Source: Anaerolineae bacterium
GTDB lineage: Bacteria; Chloroflexota; Anaerolineae; JAFGEY01
Reading direction: 5' to 3'
Assembly (NCBI GenBank): GCA_016929205.1
Contig: JAFGJF010000537.1
Location: 1 to 8,283 of the forward strand
DNA length: 8,283 nucleotides
Of this stretch, positions 1 to 7,046 are shown in pieces; position 1 is the stretch's first letter; each line of letters opens with the position of its first letter. The notes beneath the pieces are model-generated. The model saw only the letters and a list, made by a program, of their open reading frames with translations, did no database searches and was not told the DNA's origin. Position numbers and translations under genes: made by a program.

Positions 1-795
1 GCCGCCGTGGCTCGGACGCTGCGCAAAATGCGCCACAGCCCGCGCTACGCGACATCGCAAGCACAACTGGACGAATTGATCGCCCTGGCAGCCCAAATCG
101 AATCAAGCAGCAAAACCCGTGCCGTGCTGCAAATCCTCGATCAAGTCCCGGGCAAGCTGCTGGTGTTCACCGATTATCGCCGGTCCATGAATTCGCTATA
201 CGAAGCCATTTCCAAGACCGGTATACCTGCTGTCCAATTCCACGGCGGGATGTCAGCGCTGGAGAAAGAAAAAGCCGTACGCGCTTTTCGCCGCGAGGCG
301 CGGGTGATGATCAGCACCGAATCGGGTGCCGAGGGCCGCAATCTGCAGTTCTGTCACCAGATGGTCAATTACGACCTACCCTGGAACCCTATGCGCATCG
401 AGCAGCGTATCGGCCGCATCCACCGCCTGGGACAAACGCACGAGGTGCTGATTTTCAATTTGGCCGGCAAAGAAACCATCGAAGCGCAGATCCTCGACCT
501 GCTGGCGCGCAAAATCAGGATGTTTGAACTGGTCGTCGGCGAACTGGACCTGATCCTGGGAGCTATGGAAACGCGCCGGTCGTTCGAAGCCCTGCTACGC
601 GACGCCTGGCTGGGCAGCCAAAACGACCGGGAGCTGGCTGAAAAGATCGCCGATCTGGAACGTCTGATCGATGCTTCACAACGCACCTTTGAACGGATAC
701 AAGAGACATCCGTCGCCCTGTCCGACCTGCTAACGGCCAAAGAAGAGATCCAGGAGGACATTCGAAACGCCAGAAAGGACGTGCCCGATGCTTGA
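1..795 (+). CDS. SNF2-family (superfamily 2) helicase/ATPase, C-terminal part, 5' truncated by window edge
   Basis: The reading frame is open from base 1 with no convincing start; the GTG at 7 is probably an internal valine, so the gene begins outside the window. The 264 visible residues are the second RecA-like lobe of an SNF2/RapA-type DNA-dependent ATPase. Counting from the window edge, motif IV (LLVFTDYRR) is at 53-61, the HGG element near 81-83, motif V (STESGAEGRNLQ) at about 105-116, and motif VI with its arginine fingers (RIEQRIGRIHRLGQ) at 132-145. After the lobe comes the usual helical segment (ETIEAQILDLLARK) and a charged helical tail to residue 264. The ATP-binding Walker A and DExx motifs must lie upstream. 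Such enzymes translocate on duplex DNA and remodel protein-DNA complexes. The stop codon overlaps the start of the Cys-rich gene by 8 nt, so the two are probably co-translated. The substrate is unknown; roles in repair, transcription recycling or phage defence are all possible. Family assignment is secure, specific role is not. Confidence 0.93.
   Translation, partial: AAVARTLRKMRHSPRYATSQAQLDELIALAAQIESSSKTRAVLQILDQVPGKLLVFTDYRRSMNSLYEAISKTGIPAVQFHGGMSALEKEKAVRAFRREARVMISTESGAEGRNLQFCHQMVNYDLPWNPMRIEQRIGRIHRLGQTHEVLIFNLAGKETIEAQILDLLARKIRMFELVVGELDLILGAMETRRSFEALLRDAWLGSQNDRELAEKIADLERLIDASQRTFERIQETSVALSDLLTAKEEIQEDIRNARKDVPDA
775..779 (+). promoter_or_regulatory. Shine-Dalgarno AAGGA of the Cys-rich protein gene
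   Basis: AAGGA lies 8 nt before the ATG at 788, inside the last codons of the helicase gene. It supports the 788 start and translation coupled to the upstream gene. Confidence 0.7.
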
Positions 796-2482
796 GCCGC
801 CGACGGACAAACGGGCCGCCATACGCGATTTTGCCATTGCCTTCCTGGATGCCTTTGGAGCCACGATCGAATCGGCCGGTGGCGATGAGCTCGTCGTCCA
901 CCTGCCGCCCGACCTGGCCGATCATTTTGGCAAGAAAAGCCTGCACCTCGTTTTTTCAGCCGTCGAAATGTCGCCTTTTGAAGACCTGGTCGTCTATGGC
1001 AGCCGAACCTTTGAAAAGATGGCAAGTTGGTTGGAGAACCGGGGGGAAATGGCCGCACTGCACCTTCCGAGACAGGTTGCCGAGCCCGCTGGCAGGAAAA
1101 CACCACCCGTGCCGCTGACCCTGGTTAACGTAAACGCCAACGTACAGTCGCGAGCAGGTTCGAGGCCCTACGCGCTCTTTAATCTGCTGCTCACCTACAC
1201 CGCCGACGACCGCAGCGAAGAACTGCTGACCCTGGTGCTGGACGAGAATGGCGACCTGCATCCTGAACTGAGCCAGGCGCACCGCGACGCCGTCGAGTGG
1301 CCGCAGCAAACGCTGCCTTTGCCGGCCAAAGTGTTCAACACGCTTGCCCAACGCGCCGTCGAACACGCCCGCGCACATGCCGAGGAACGAGCGGCCGCCA
1401 TCGAAGCCAAAAACGAGCTCCATCGAGAAAAAAGCCTGGAACGCCTGCGCAGCTTTTACGATCGACGCATACAGGATATCGAGCCGCAAAACCCAGAGGA
1501 TAAAGCAATACAGCAGATGCTCAGAGAAGAACTGGCACGCAAGGTAGCCGATGAAGTGGAACGTTACCGCGTGCAGGTCACAATCTCGCCGGTCAGCTTG
1601 GCCGTGCTCGCCGTACCCTATCAACATTACAAGCTGGCCCTAGAGCGTCCCAACGGCCTGTCGGCTGCCCTGTCTCTGGAACAGAATATGCACGACGGCA
1701 CGCTGACCGCGATCCACTGCTATGCCTGCCACGAAAGCACCACCCACCTGGGATTATGCGACCACGGGCACATCGTTTGCGGCTCTTGCCTGCACACCTG
1801 CGCCGCCTGTCATCAGGACGTGTGCGAGGCCTGCAACATCGTGCCAGATCGGATCAACGGCGACTGGGTGTGCGCCGAGTGTGCCATCACCTGCAGTGGG
1901 TGCCAGAACACCTTCCTGCCCGCACATACCGCACCTTGCGCCCACTGCGGTGAGCTGTTCTGCGATACATGCCTGGAAACGTGCCCGCACTGCGGGAAGC
2001 GTTTTTGTACCGGGCACATGGTAGCCTGTACCACCTGTGGTACCAGGCGGTGCATAGATCAGGGGCTGAGATGCGAGAAGGAAGACCATCCTGTTTGCGA
2101 GGCACACCACGCGACGTGTCCCATTTGCGGAGACGGACACTGTCCAACGCACGGTACGACCTGCGCCATCTGCCAGCAAACTGTGTGCCAGGGATGCATC
2201 AACACGGAAGGCATATGCCGGACGTGTGTTCAGGCGATGCACAACCCCCCGCTATCGTGGCCCGAATTGGCCGGCCGCACAACATGGGAAGCAGCTTACA
2301 ACTGGCAAGTCGCCCAGAATCGGGCCTGGCGCGTGTACTATGGCGAAAAAGGCCGGGGGATCGTTCACACGTGGGCCGTCATTGTCGTTGATGTGAACAA
2401 TGAGGCCATTCTCTACCAGCATCGTCAAAGCGTGCTCGATGGCGTCGTCGCCCGGCTAACCCGGTCGAAAACAGGCAAATAA
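788..2482 (+). CDS. Cysteine-rich multi-zinc-finger protein, putative partner of the SNF2 helicase
   Basis: I do not recognise a named family for this 564-residue protein. Three regions are visible. Residues 1-180 form a predicted mixed alpha/beta N-terminal part. Residues 185-262 are highly charged and helical, probably coiled coil (EHARAHAEERAAAIEAK, then EKSLERLRSFYDRRIQDI, then REELARKVADEVERYRV). Residues 311-480 contain 34 cysteines and 14 CxxC pairs, many arranged as CxxC-x4-C-xx-[C/H] (CAACHQDVCEAC, CAHCGELFCDTC, CPHCGKRFCTGH, CPICGDGHCPTH, CAICQQTVCQGC), which should bind several zinc ions like B-box/RING-type or zinc-ribbon modules. Residues 490-564 form a Trp/Tyr-rich C-terminal domain. 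No signal peptide or membrane segment is seen, so it is likely cytosolic. From memory, the helical stretch followed by a first CxxC pair resembles C-terminal regions attached to some bacterial SNF2 helicases, suggesting a split or expanded accessory domain for DNA, RNA or protein binding. The 8-nt overlap with the helicase gene strengthens this. The coding call is strong; the function is inference. Confidence 0.75.
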   Translation: MLEPPTDKRAAIRDFAIAFLDAFGATIESAGGDELVVHLPPDLADHFGKKSLHLVFSAVEMSPFEDLVVYGSRTFEKMASWLENRGEMAALHLPRQVAEPAGRKTPPVPLTLVNVNANVQSRAGSRPYALFNLLLTYTADDRSEELLTLVLDENGDLHPELSQAHRDAVEWPQQTLPLPAKVFNTLAQRAVEHARAHAEERAAAIEAKNELHREKSLERLRSFYDRRIQDIEPQNPEDKAIQQMLREELARKVADEVERYRVQVTISPVSLAVLAVPYQHYKLALERPNGLSAALSLEQNMHDGTLTAIHCYACHESTTHLGLCDHGHIVCGSCLHTCAACHQDVCEACNIVPDRINGDWVCAECAITCSGCQNTFLPAHTAPCAHCGELFCDTCLETCPHCGKRFCTGHMVACTTCGTRRCIDQGLRCEKEDHPVCEAHHATCPICGDGHCPTHGTTCAICQQTVCQGCINTEGICRTCVQAMHNPPLSWPELAGRTTWEAAYNWQVAQNRAWRVYYGEKGRGIVHTWAVIVVDVNNEAILYQHRQSVLDGVVARLTRSKTGK

Positions 2483-2496
2483 CGTCGTGTCCCCAC
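2483..2496. other. 14-nt gap between convergent genes
   Basis: The stop codons of the plus-strand Cys-rich gene and the minus-strand kinase gene are only 14 nt apart. I see no hairpin followed by a T-run here, so an intrinsic terminator is not evident for either transcript; each probably reads into the 3' end of the other or ends by a factor-dependent route. Confidence 0.85.
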
Positions 2497-4752
2497 CTAT
2501 TCGTCCAACACACTGCGTATCATACGCAGCAAGGCATCTGGTCTGAAAGGCTTTTGGATAAAGTGCACTCCCGGATCCAACACGCCGTGGCGGGCGATGA
2601 CATTGTCTGTATAGCCTGACATATAGATCACTTTGAGGCCGGGCCGCCTTGCAGTCAGGTGTTCGGCCAACATCCGTCCGGTCGTCTCGCCAGGGACAAT
2701 GACGTCTGCAAGCAACAAGTGAATCTCGCCCTCGTATTCCGCATCAAAGGCCATCGCATCGTCGGCGTTCATCGCTTCGAGCACGCCGTAGCCCTTGCGC
2801 GCCAAAATGCGCCGCGCCAACGTACGAACTGCATCTTGATCCTCGACCAGCAAAATGATCTCATTACCGCCAAGCTCCCCACCCAGCAAATCCCTTTCGT
2901 TGGTCTCGACAACCTCGCTTTCGACGCGCGGAAAATAAACCTCAAACGTCGTACCTTTTCCAAGTTCACTCTTTGCCCAGATGTTGCCACCGCTCTGCTT
3001 CACAATGCCATAGACCATCGCCAGCCCCAGTCCTGTCCCTTTGCCCCGCTCTTTGGTCGTAAAAAACGGCTCGAAAAGATGAGACTGCGTCTCTTCGTCC
3101 ATGCCAACACCGTTGTCGGTAATAGACAACCGCACATAGGAACCGGGATCGGTATCGGCGTGCCGCTGAGCAAACGCCTCGTCGAGATCGATGTTCGCCG
3201 TTTCAATTGTCAATTTGCCCCCATCAGGCATGGCATCGCGCGCATTGACGACCAGATTGACAATGACCTGCTCGATCTGTCCCGGATCGGCCTTGATCGG
3301 CCACAATTCCTGGCTCAGTCGTGGAATCAAGGCAATGTTTTCGCCAATCAATCGTTCCAGCATCTTTTCTGTATCTGTCACCAGGTCATTGAGGTTCATC
3401 ACGACCGGCTGGATCACTTGTTTACGGCTAAAGGCCAAGAGCTGGCGAGTCAGCGACGCAGACCGCTCGGCAGCTTTTTGGATCTCTTGAACGTCGGCCC
3501 GCTTGGGATCGCAGGCATCCAGATCCATCAACAAAAAGTCTGCGTACCCGTTGATCGCCGTAAGGTGATTGTTAAAATCGTGGGCAATGCCAGCTGCAAG
3601 CTGTCCCATCGCCTCCATTCTTTGCGCTCGGCGCAACTGAGTCTCCAGCATCACACGCTGCGTGACATCGCGCTGTGAGATCACATAGTTCATAATCTGC
3701 CCGGCCACATCGTGGATCGGCGAGATCGTCACTTCGGCCTCATAAGGTACCCGATCCTTTTTCTCGCCGGCAAGACGCCCCTCCCATGCTTTACCAAGAG
3801 AGAGATTGTGCCACAATTCGCGATAAAATTCGCCATCGCGCACTCGGTTTTCAATCATCCGTGGCGGCTGGCCCAGCACATCTCGACGCCCATATCCCGT
3901 GATCCGCTCAAAAGCGGGATTCACATACTGGATCACGCCCAGATCGTTCAAAATGATAATGGCTTCGGCAATCTGCTCAATAGCCGTCGCCAGGCGCGTC
4001 CGTTCCTCCTCTGATCGTTTTTGCTCGGTAATATCACGGACTGTTGTACGGATCCCCACGATCTGCCCCGTCTGGTCCTTTAGGACACGATCCTCAGTCA
4101 TGGCAGGAAAAACTGTGCCATCTTTGCGCTGCCACGAGAGTTCGACGCTTCGCCCTTGAGCCAGGTATCCTCGCAGTCTAGCCATTGCCGCCTTGGCGAC
4201 GATCTCGGCCTCGATCACAAACTCCCACACTGGCCGCCCCAGCATTTCTTCAGCCGCATAACCAAGCATATCCAGCTCGGTTTGATTGACACGAACGATG
4301 CGCCCCGAGATATCGATCTCGTGGTACCCAACCGGGGCCTGGTCAAACAGCTCACGAAATCTCGTCTCGCTTTCACACAATGCCTTTTCCGCTTGCTTGC
4401 GTTCGGTCACATCTGTTGCGATAATCATGACCGCAACCACTTGTTCGTTTCCCTGAATTGGAGCGAGCCGATACGCGTACCATATTTCTATACCGTCGGA
4501 AGCGGCAGCGCGCACCGTGCACTCATCGCGCTCGCCACACTGAAACACGTGCTCGATCGCTCGCCTGGCAATAAGGTGGTCGTCCGGATCGATGACACCA
4601 TAGACACTGCTTCCCACAACCGGCTTTACCACATTCGTGGCTGCCGGACCATTGACAAAATCGATGCGCCCCCCTCGATCGACAATCATGACCAGGCTGG
4701 CTATGTTACTCACCAGCGCACACCATCGGGCCTCAATCGAGCTTTTATCCAT
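2497..4752 (-). CDS. Soluble hybrid histidine kinase, PAS-PAS-PAS-HisKA-HATPase-REC
   Basis: This 751-residue protein is a sensor kinase that autophosphorylates on histidine and passes the phosphate to its own receiver domain. Domains in order: PAS 1 (about 10-118), PAS 2 (about 127-245, with ITEQKRSEEE as the PAC end), PAS 3 (about 253-368), HisKA with the phosphoacceptor in AAGIAHDFNNHL (H391), HATPase with N box NLVVNARDAM (499-508), G1 box DNGVGM (546-551), F box FEPFFTTK (560-567) and G2 box GKGTGLGLAM (570-579). The C-terminal CheY-like receiver spans about 631-751, with acidic pair E637/D638, phosphoacceptor D683, S712 and K734, so all key residues are present. There is no membrane segment or signal peptide, so an intracellular cue (redox, ligand or cofactor bound by a PAS domain) is likely. 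The HDFNN type of H box is typical of kinases with PAS arrays. The receiver has no output domain and no DNA-binding response regulator or Hpt protein is encoded nearby, so the downstream partner lies elsewhere. It starts 24 nt after the dehydratase-like gene and is probably co-transcribed with it. Start ATG chosen for its good ribosome binding site. Confidence 0.95.
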   Translation of the reverse strand: MDKSSIEARWCALVSNIASLVMIVDRGGRIDFVNGPAATNVVKPVVGSSVYGVIDPDDHLIARRAIEHVFQCGERDECTVRAAASDGIEIWYAYRLAPIQGNEQVVAVMIIATDVTERKQAEKALCESETRFRELFDQAPVGYHEIDISGRIVRVNQTELDMLGYAAEEMLGRPVWEFVIEAEIVAKAAMARLRGYLAQGRSVELSWQRKDGTVFPAMTEDRVLKDQTGQIVGIRTTVRDITEQKRSEEERTRLATAIEQIAEAIIILNDLGVIQYVNPAFERITGYGRRDVLGQPPRMIENRVRDGEFYRELWHNLSLGKAWEGRLAGEKKDRVPYEAEVTISPIHDVAGQIMNYVISQRDVTQRVMLETQLRRAQRMEAMGQLAAGIAHDFNNHLTAINGYADFLLMDLDACDPKRADVQEIQKAAERSASLTRQLLAFSRKQVIQPVVMNLNDLVTDTEKMLERLIGENIALIPRLSQELWPIKADPGQIEQVIVNLVVNARDAMPDGGKLTIETANIDLDEAFAQRHADTDPGSYVRLSITDNGVGMDEETQSHLFEPFFTTKERGKGTGLGLAMVYGIVKQSGGNIWAKSELGKGTTFEVYFPRVESEVVETNERDLLGGELGGNEIILLVEDQDAVRTLARRILARKGYGVLEAMNADDAMAFDAEYEGEIHLLLADVIVPGETTGRMLAEHLTARRPGLKVIYMSGYTDNVIARHGVLDPGVHFIQKPFRPDALLRMIRSVLDE

Positions 4753-4758
4753 AAACGT

Positions 4759-4763
4759 CTCCT
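4759..4763 (-). promoter_or_regulatory. Shine-Dalgarno AGGAG of the hybrid kinase gene
   Basis: On the minus strand AGGAG is followed by 6 nt (ACGTTT) and the ATG at 4752. It fixes the kinase start and lies in the 24-nt gap after the upstream gene. Confidence 0.8.
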
Positions 4764-4776
4764 GGTGTCTGCATAC

Positions 4777-5916
4777 TTACCAATTGGTCACTGATCCATC
4801 CAGACGGTGTAGATGCGTCAGTTCTTTCATTTGAAAGGGATGCTTTACTGCGGCTTTACGATCGAATTCGACACCCAAGCCCGGACGCTGACTCGGCAGC
4901 AGATAGCCATCTTGCCATTCCGGCTGTACGGGTACCACATCGGCCAGGGCCGTGCCCGGTTTGCTCGGTTGTTCCTGAACGCCAAAATTGGGGCAGGCCA
5001 GGTTCAACTGCAAACACGCCGCCGACGAAACTGGACCGAGTGGATTGTGCGTTGCCAGCTTGATGTAATGTGTCTCGCACCACCCGGCAATTTTCTTCGC
5101 CTCGGTCAGGCCACCGGCAATACACAGATCAACACGCGCATAGTCGATCCACTCTTCTTCGATCAACTGCCGAAATTCCCACTTGGAACTGAACTGCTCG
5201 CCTGCGGCGAGCGGCGCCGTGGTACGCGGCCGTAGCGTCTTGAACGAGTCAGGATTTTCACAGCGCAACGGATCCTCGATAAAGAATGGGCGAAGGCGCT
5301 CGACTTCCTGGCACAACCACAGCGCATCGGGCAGGTCGAGACGCGTATGAACGTCGAACGTGATCTCGATCTCATCTCCAACGGCCTCGCGAACCGCGTG
5401 AAACTGCTTGATCGCCGTCAATACCGCCTGGCGCGGCTCCAATACACTGCCATCCTGTGGCAATCCCCAACGCACAAACTTCCACCCTTCCTCTTTGGTC
5501 TGCAAACACGACTCGACCAATGGCGCAATCTCGCTGCCGTGCCCACGGTTGTGAGGATAACAAACCACCTTATCGCGCACACGACCGCCCAACAATTCAT
5601 AGACCGGCACGCCAAGTGCCTTGCCCTTGATATCCCACAACGCAACGTCGATCGCCGATATCGCGGCGGTCAGAATGCGCTGCGCAGGGAAAAAACCGCC
5701 GCGAAAGAGCATCTGCCAGATATGTTCGATCCGGAACGGATCTTGACCGACAAGCAGCTCTTTGAAATGCGCAATAGTCCCTATCACCGCCAGCTCACGG
5801 CCGGTGATCCCTGCCTCACCGACGCCATAAATACCTTCATCGGTATCAACGACGACAAACAAGAAATTACGATGCCCACCCCACACGGGAAATGGCTCGA
5901 CATTGGTGATGATCAT
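4777..5916 (-). CDS. Enolase-superfamily enzyme of the mandelate racemase/muconate lactonizing family, probable sugar-acid dehydratase
   Basis: 379 residues with the N-terminal capping domain (about 1-115) and a C-terminal (beta/alpha) barrel. Numbered from the chosen start, the Mg2+ ligands are D188 (in ITFDVHTR), E214 (FIEDPL) and E240 (LAAGEQF). H190, two residues after the first ligand, and H290 in THNPLGP are the likely acid/base residues, with E315 at the end of the barrel. The KxK motif of mandelate racemase/muconate lactonizing enzymes is absent; FVRWG occupies that position. This arrangement is that of the D-galactonate/D-mannonate/gluconate dehydratase branch, which removes water from a sugar acid to give a 2-keto-3-deoxy acid. 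The precise substrate cannot be told. In-frame ATGs also exist at 5937 and 5928. I chose 5916 because GGAGGG sits 4 nt before it, and the residues it begins with (MIITNVEPFPV) match the usual start of the family. It follows azlD after 105 nt and precedes the kinase gene by 24 nt. Family assignment is very secure, substrate is open. Confidence 0.93.
   Translation of the reverse strand: MIITNVEPFPVWGGHRNFLFVVVDTDEGIYGVGEAGITGRELAVIGTIAHFKELLVGQDPFRIEHIWQMLFRGGFFPAQRILTAAISAIDVALWDIKGKALGVPVYELLGGRVRDKVVCYPHNRGHGSEIAPLVESCLQTKEEGWKFVRWGLPQDGSVLEPRQAVLTAIKQFHAVREAVGDEIEITFDVHTRLDLPDALWLCQEVERLRPFFIEDPLRCENPDSFKTLRPRTTAPLAAGEQFSSKWEFRQLIEEEWIDYARVDLCIAGGLTEAKKIAGWCETHYIKLATHNPLGPVSSAACLQLNLACPNFGVQEQPSKPGTALADVVPVQPEWQDGYLLPSQRPGLGVEFDRKAAVKHPFQMKELTHLHRLDGSVTNW
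4779..4788. repeat. Palindrome ACCAATTGGT before the kinase gene
   Basis: A perfect 10-bp palindrome covering the last codons and stop of the dehydratase-like gene, 26 nt upstream of the kinase ATG. It differs by one central base from the core of the inverted repeat at 5952-5961. It could be a weak operator, but it overlaps coding sequence (Asn-Trp-stop) and may be chance. Confidence 0.3.
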
Positions 5917-5920
5917 GTTG

Positions 5921-5926
5921 CCCTCC
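5921..5926 (-). promoter_or_regulatory. Shine-Dalgarno GGAGGG of the dehydratase-like gene
   Basis: GGAGGG is followed by CAAC and the ATG at 5916 on the minus strand. It decides between three in-frame ATGs, since the one at 5928 overlaps the Shine-Dalgarno itself and the one at 5937 has no comparable signal. Confidence 0.75.
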
Positions 5927-5948
5927 ATACTAGACATATCGAATCAAC

Positions 5949-5964
5949 GCAACCAACTGGTTGC
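5949..5964. repeat. Inverted repeat GCAACCA-AC-TGGTTGC, candidate operator
   Basis: Two perfect 7-bp arms separated by 2 nt, lying 32 nt upstream of the start of the dehydratase-like gene in the only sizeable gap of the minus-strand group. Size, symmetry and position suit the site of a dimeric repressor or activator. No regulator gene of a LacI, GntR or TetR type is encoded in the window, so the protein that would bind is unknown. The 2-nt loop is too short for a stable RNA hairpin terminator and there is no T-run. Confidence 0.55.
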
Positions 5965-6021
5965 AGACTGTACGACAATTCACCGGAGCGAATGACACCA
6001 TGCTCCGACTTCGGGATGCTG

Positions 6022-6351
6022 TCAGGCCACCCCAAAAAAACGCGCAACAGCGACGATGACCATACCACAGAGAACGGAACCAAACAGACTCTGCGTTTTC
6101 CAGGCGACAAACAACGTCGGAACCGCCGCCCACAAAAAGAGATTGCCCGGAGCAAAATGGATTCGCTGCTCCACAAGCAAAAGTGAGGGGAGCAGCATTG
6201 CCGCCAGCACGGCAACGGGCACGTGACGCAGCCAGGCAATCACCAGCGGCGGCAGTTGCCTGGACGAAAACAGCAGCACGGGCAACACCCTTGGCACATA
6301 AGTCACGATCTGCATGCCCAAGATGGTAAGCAAGACTACTTTTTGATCCAA
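6022..6351 (-). CDS. azlD: AzlD-family branched-chain amino acid exporter subunit
   Basis: A 109-residue membrane protein of the usual AzlD length, with about four hydrophobic segments (roughly residues 5-25, 42-60, 68-85 and 88-107). The family signature is the N-terminal TYVPRVLPVLLFSSRQLPP followed by WLRHVPVAVLAAMLLPSLL. With AzlC it forms a two-subunit inner-membrane exporter of branched-chain amino acids (and toxic analogues). The start codon is TTG at 6351. No in-frame ATG or GTG is available close upstream, and a GGAG lies 7 nt before the TTG, so the start is credible. It overlaps the end of azlC by 16 nt, as commonly seen for this pair, implying coupled translation and fixed stoichiometry. 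Confidence in the family is high; the transported solute is inferred from the family. Confidence 0.9.
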   Translation of the reverse strand: MDQKVVLLTILGMQIVTYVPRVLPVLLFSSRQLPPLVIAWLRHVPVAVLAAMLLPSLLLVEQRIHFAPGNLFLWAAVPTLFVAWKTQSLFGSVLCGMVIVAVARFFGVA

Positions 6352-7040
6352 TGTTCGACTCCAACCCCGACTGTCGCGCCGATCAACGTGGCAACGATCA
6401 CGCTCCAGCGATCCATCCCGGCCAACACCAACCCCACTGATACACCCCCGGTAAACAAGGCCACAACGATCTGTGTACGATCCTTGATCTGCATAACCAG
6501 CAGGGCAATAAACATCGCCGGCAGGGCATAATCAAGAGCCAAGGGCCGCACGTCGCCGATCAACTGCCCGACCATCCCCCCCATCCAGGTGCCCAAAACC
6601 CATGACGTTTGGGCAATGACATTGATCGTAAACGCCTGGATCTTGCTCGCCTGGCCGGACGGAAATCGCATCGAGTGAACGGCAAACGTCTCATCGGTCA
6701 GGTGATAGGCAAATGCAGCCAATTCGTGCGCGCGCCATCGCCGTAGATAGGGCGAGAGCGCCGCAGACATGAGCAAATGCCGCAGATTGACGACAAAGGT
6801 CGTGACAATGACCGACACCGGCGATGCCCCTGTGGCAAACAATCCCACTGCAATCAGCTGGGCCGATCCGGCATATACCAACAATGACATCAATACCGCG
6901 TTCCAGGTCGAAAGTCCGGCCTTTTGAGCCAAAACGCCGAACGCGAACCCAATGGGAATGTAACCCATCACGATCGGACTGGCCTGAGCAAGCCCACCCA
7001 ACCACTCGGGCTGGTTCCTGACGATGCGAGAGTCATGCAT
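6336..7040 (-). CDS. azlC: AzlC-family branched-chain amino acid exporter, large subunit
   Basis: 234 residues, typical for AzlC, with several hydrophobic segments across its length. Conserved family stretches are GYIPIGFAFGVLA (26-38), VYAGSAQLIAVGL (55-67), NLRHLLMSAALSPYL (85-99), HLTDETFAV (113-121) and the C-terminal ALPAMFIALLV (172-182). It is the large subunit of the AzlCD exporter, which moves branched-chain amino acids out of the cytoplasm, probably driven by the proton gradient. The ATG at 7040 is preceded by AGGG and a 6-nt spacer that overlaps the stop codon of the URO-D-like gene, only 8 nt upstream, so the genes are in one transcript. Its last codons overlap azlD. No Lrp/AsnC-type regulator, which often accompanies these exporters, is visible in the window. 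Confidence 0.95.
   Translation of the reverse strand: MHDSRIVRNQPEWLGGLAQASPIVMGYIPIGFAFGVLAQKAGLSTWNAVLMSLLVYAGSAQLIAVGLFATGASPVSVIVTTFVVNLRHLLMSAALSPYLRRWRAHELAAFAYHLTDETFAVHSMRFPSGQASKIQAFTINVIAQTSWVLGTWMGGMVGQLIGDVRPLALDYALPAMFIALLVMQIKDRTQIVVALFTGGVSVGLVLAGMDRWSVIVATLIGATVGVGVEHWIKK
6359..6362 (-). promoter_or_regulatory. Shine-Dalgarno GGAG supporting the TTG start of azlD
   Basis: GGAG within the last codons of azlC, 7 nt before the TTG at 6351 on the minus strand. It supports the unusual start codon. Confidence 0.6.
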
Positions 7041-7046
7041 AAAAAG

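Larger units (their letters stand above)
5917..6021. other. Intergenic region between azlD and the dehydratase-like gene
   Basis: These 105 nt are the largest non-coding stretch in the window. They hold the inverted repeat at 5949-5964 and the Shine-Dalgarno of the downstream gene. Read on the minus strand, a TAGTAT hexamer close to the gene could be a -10 element, but no good -35 lies at proper spacing, so I do not call a promoter. No hairpin with a T-run terminator is seen after azlD. Confidence 0.8.

Noticed and set aside
369..1627. Overlapping minus-strand open frames (369-1106 and 956-1627) opposite the helicase and Cys-rich genes
   Set aside because: Low-complexity Arg/Ser-rich translations antisense to well-supported genes.
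2028..2043. Perfect 7-2-7 inverted repeat GTACCAC-CT-GTGGTAC
   Set aside because: It lies inside the Cys-rich coding region where Cys/Thr codons recur, so it is probably a coding coincidence rather than a regulatory site.
1..2482. Assignment of the helicase pair to DISARM or another named defence system
   Set aside because: No methyltransferase, phospholipase-D-type or other signature partner is present in the window, and the helicase N-terminal part is missing, so a named system cannot be supported.
2483..2496. Bidirectional terminator between the convergent genes
   Set aside because: The 14-nt gap and its flanks show no stem-loop with a T-run.
2659..3678. 339-codon open frame on the plus strand opposite the kinase gene
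   Set aside because: It lies fully antisense to HisKA/HATPase/REC domains with all motifs intact, and its translation shows no domain; it is a by-product of codon bias on the other strand.
4156..4794. 212-codon open frame on the plus strand opposite the kinase N-terminus
   Set aside because: It is antisense to the PAS domains and lacks protein-like features.
5347..6186. 279-codon open frame on the plus strand opposite the dehydratase-like gene and azlD
   Set aside because: It is antisense to two clear genes, runs through their intergenic gap, and its translation has no recognisable feature.
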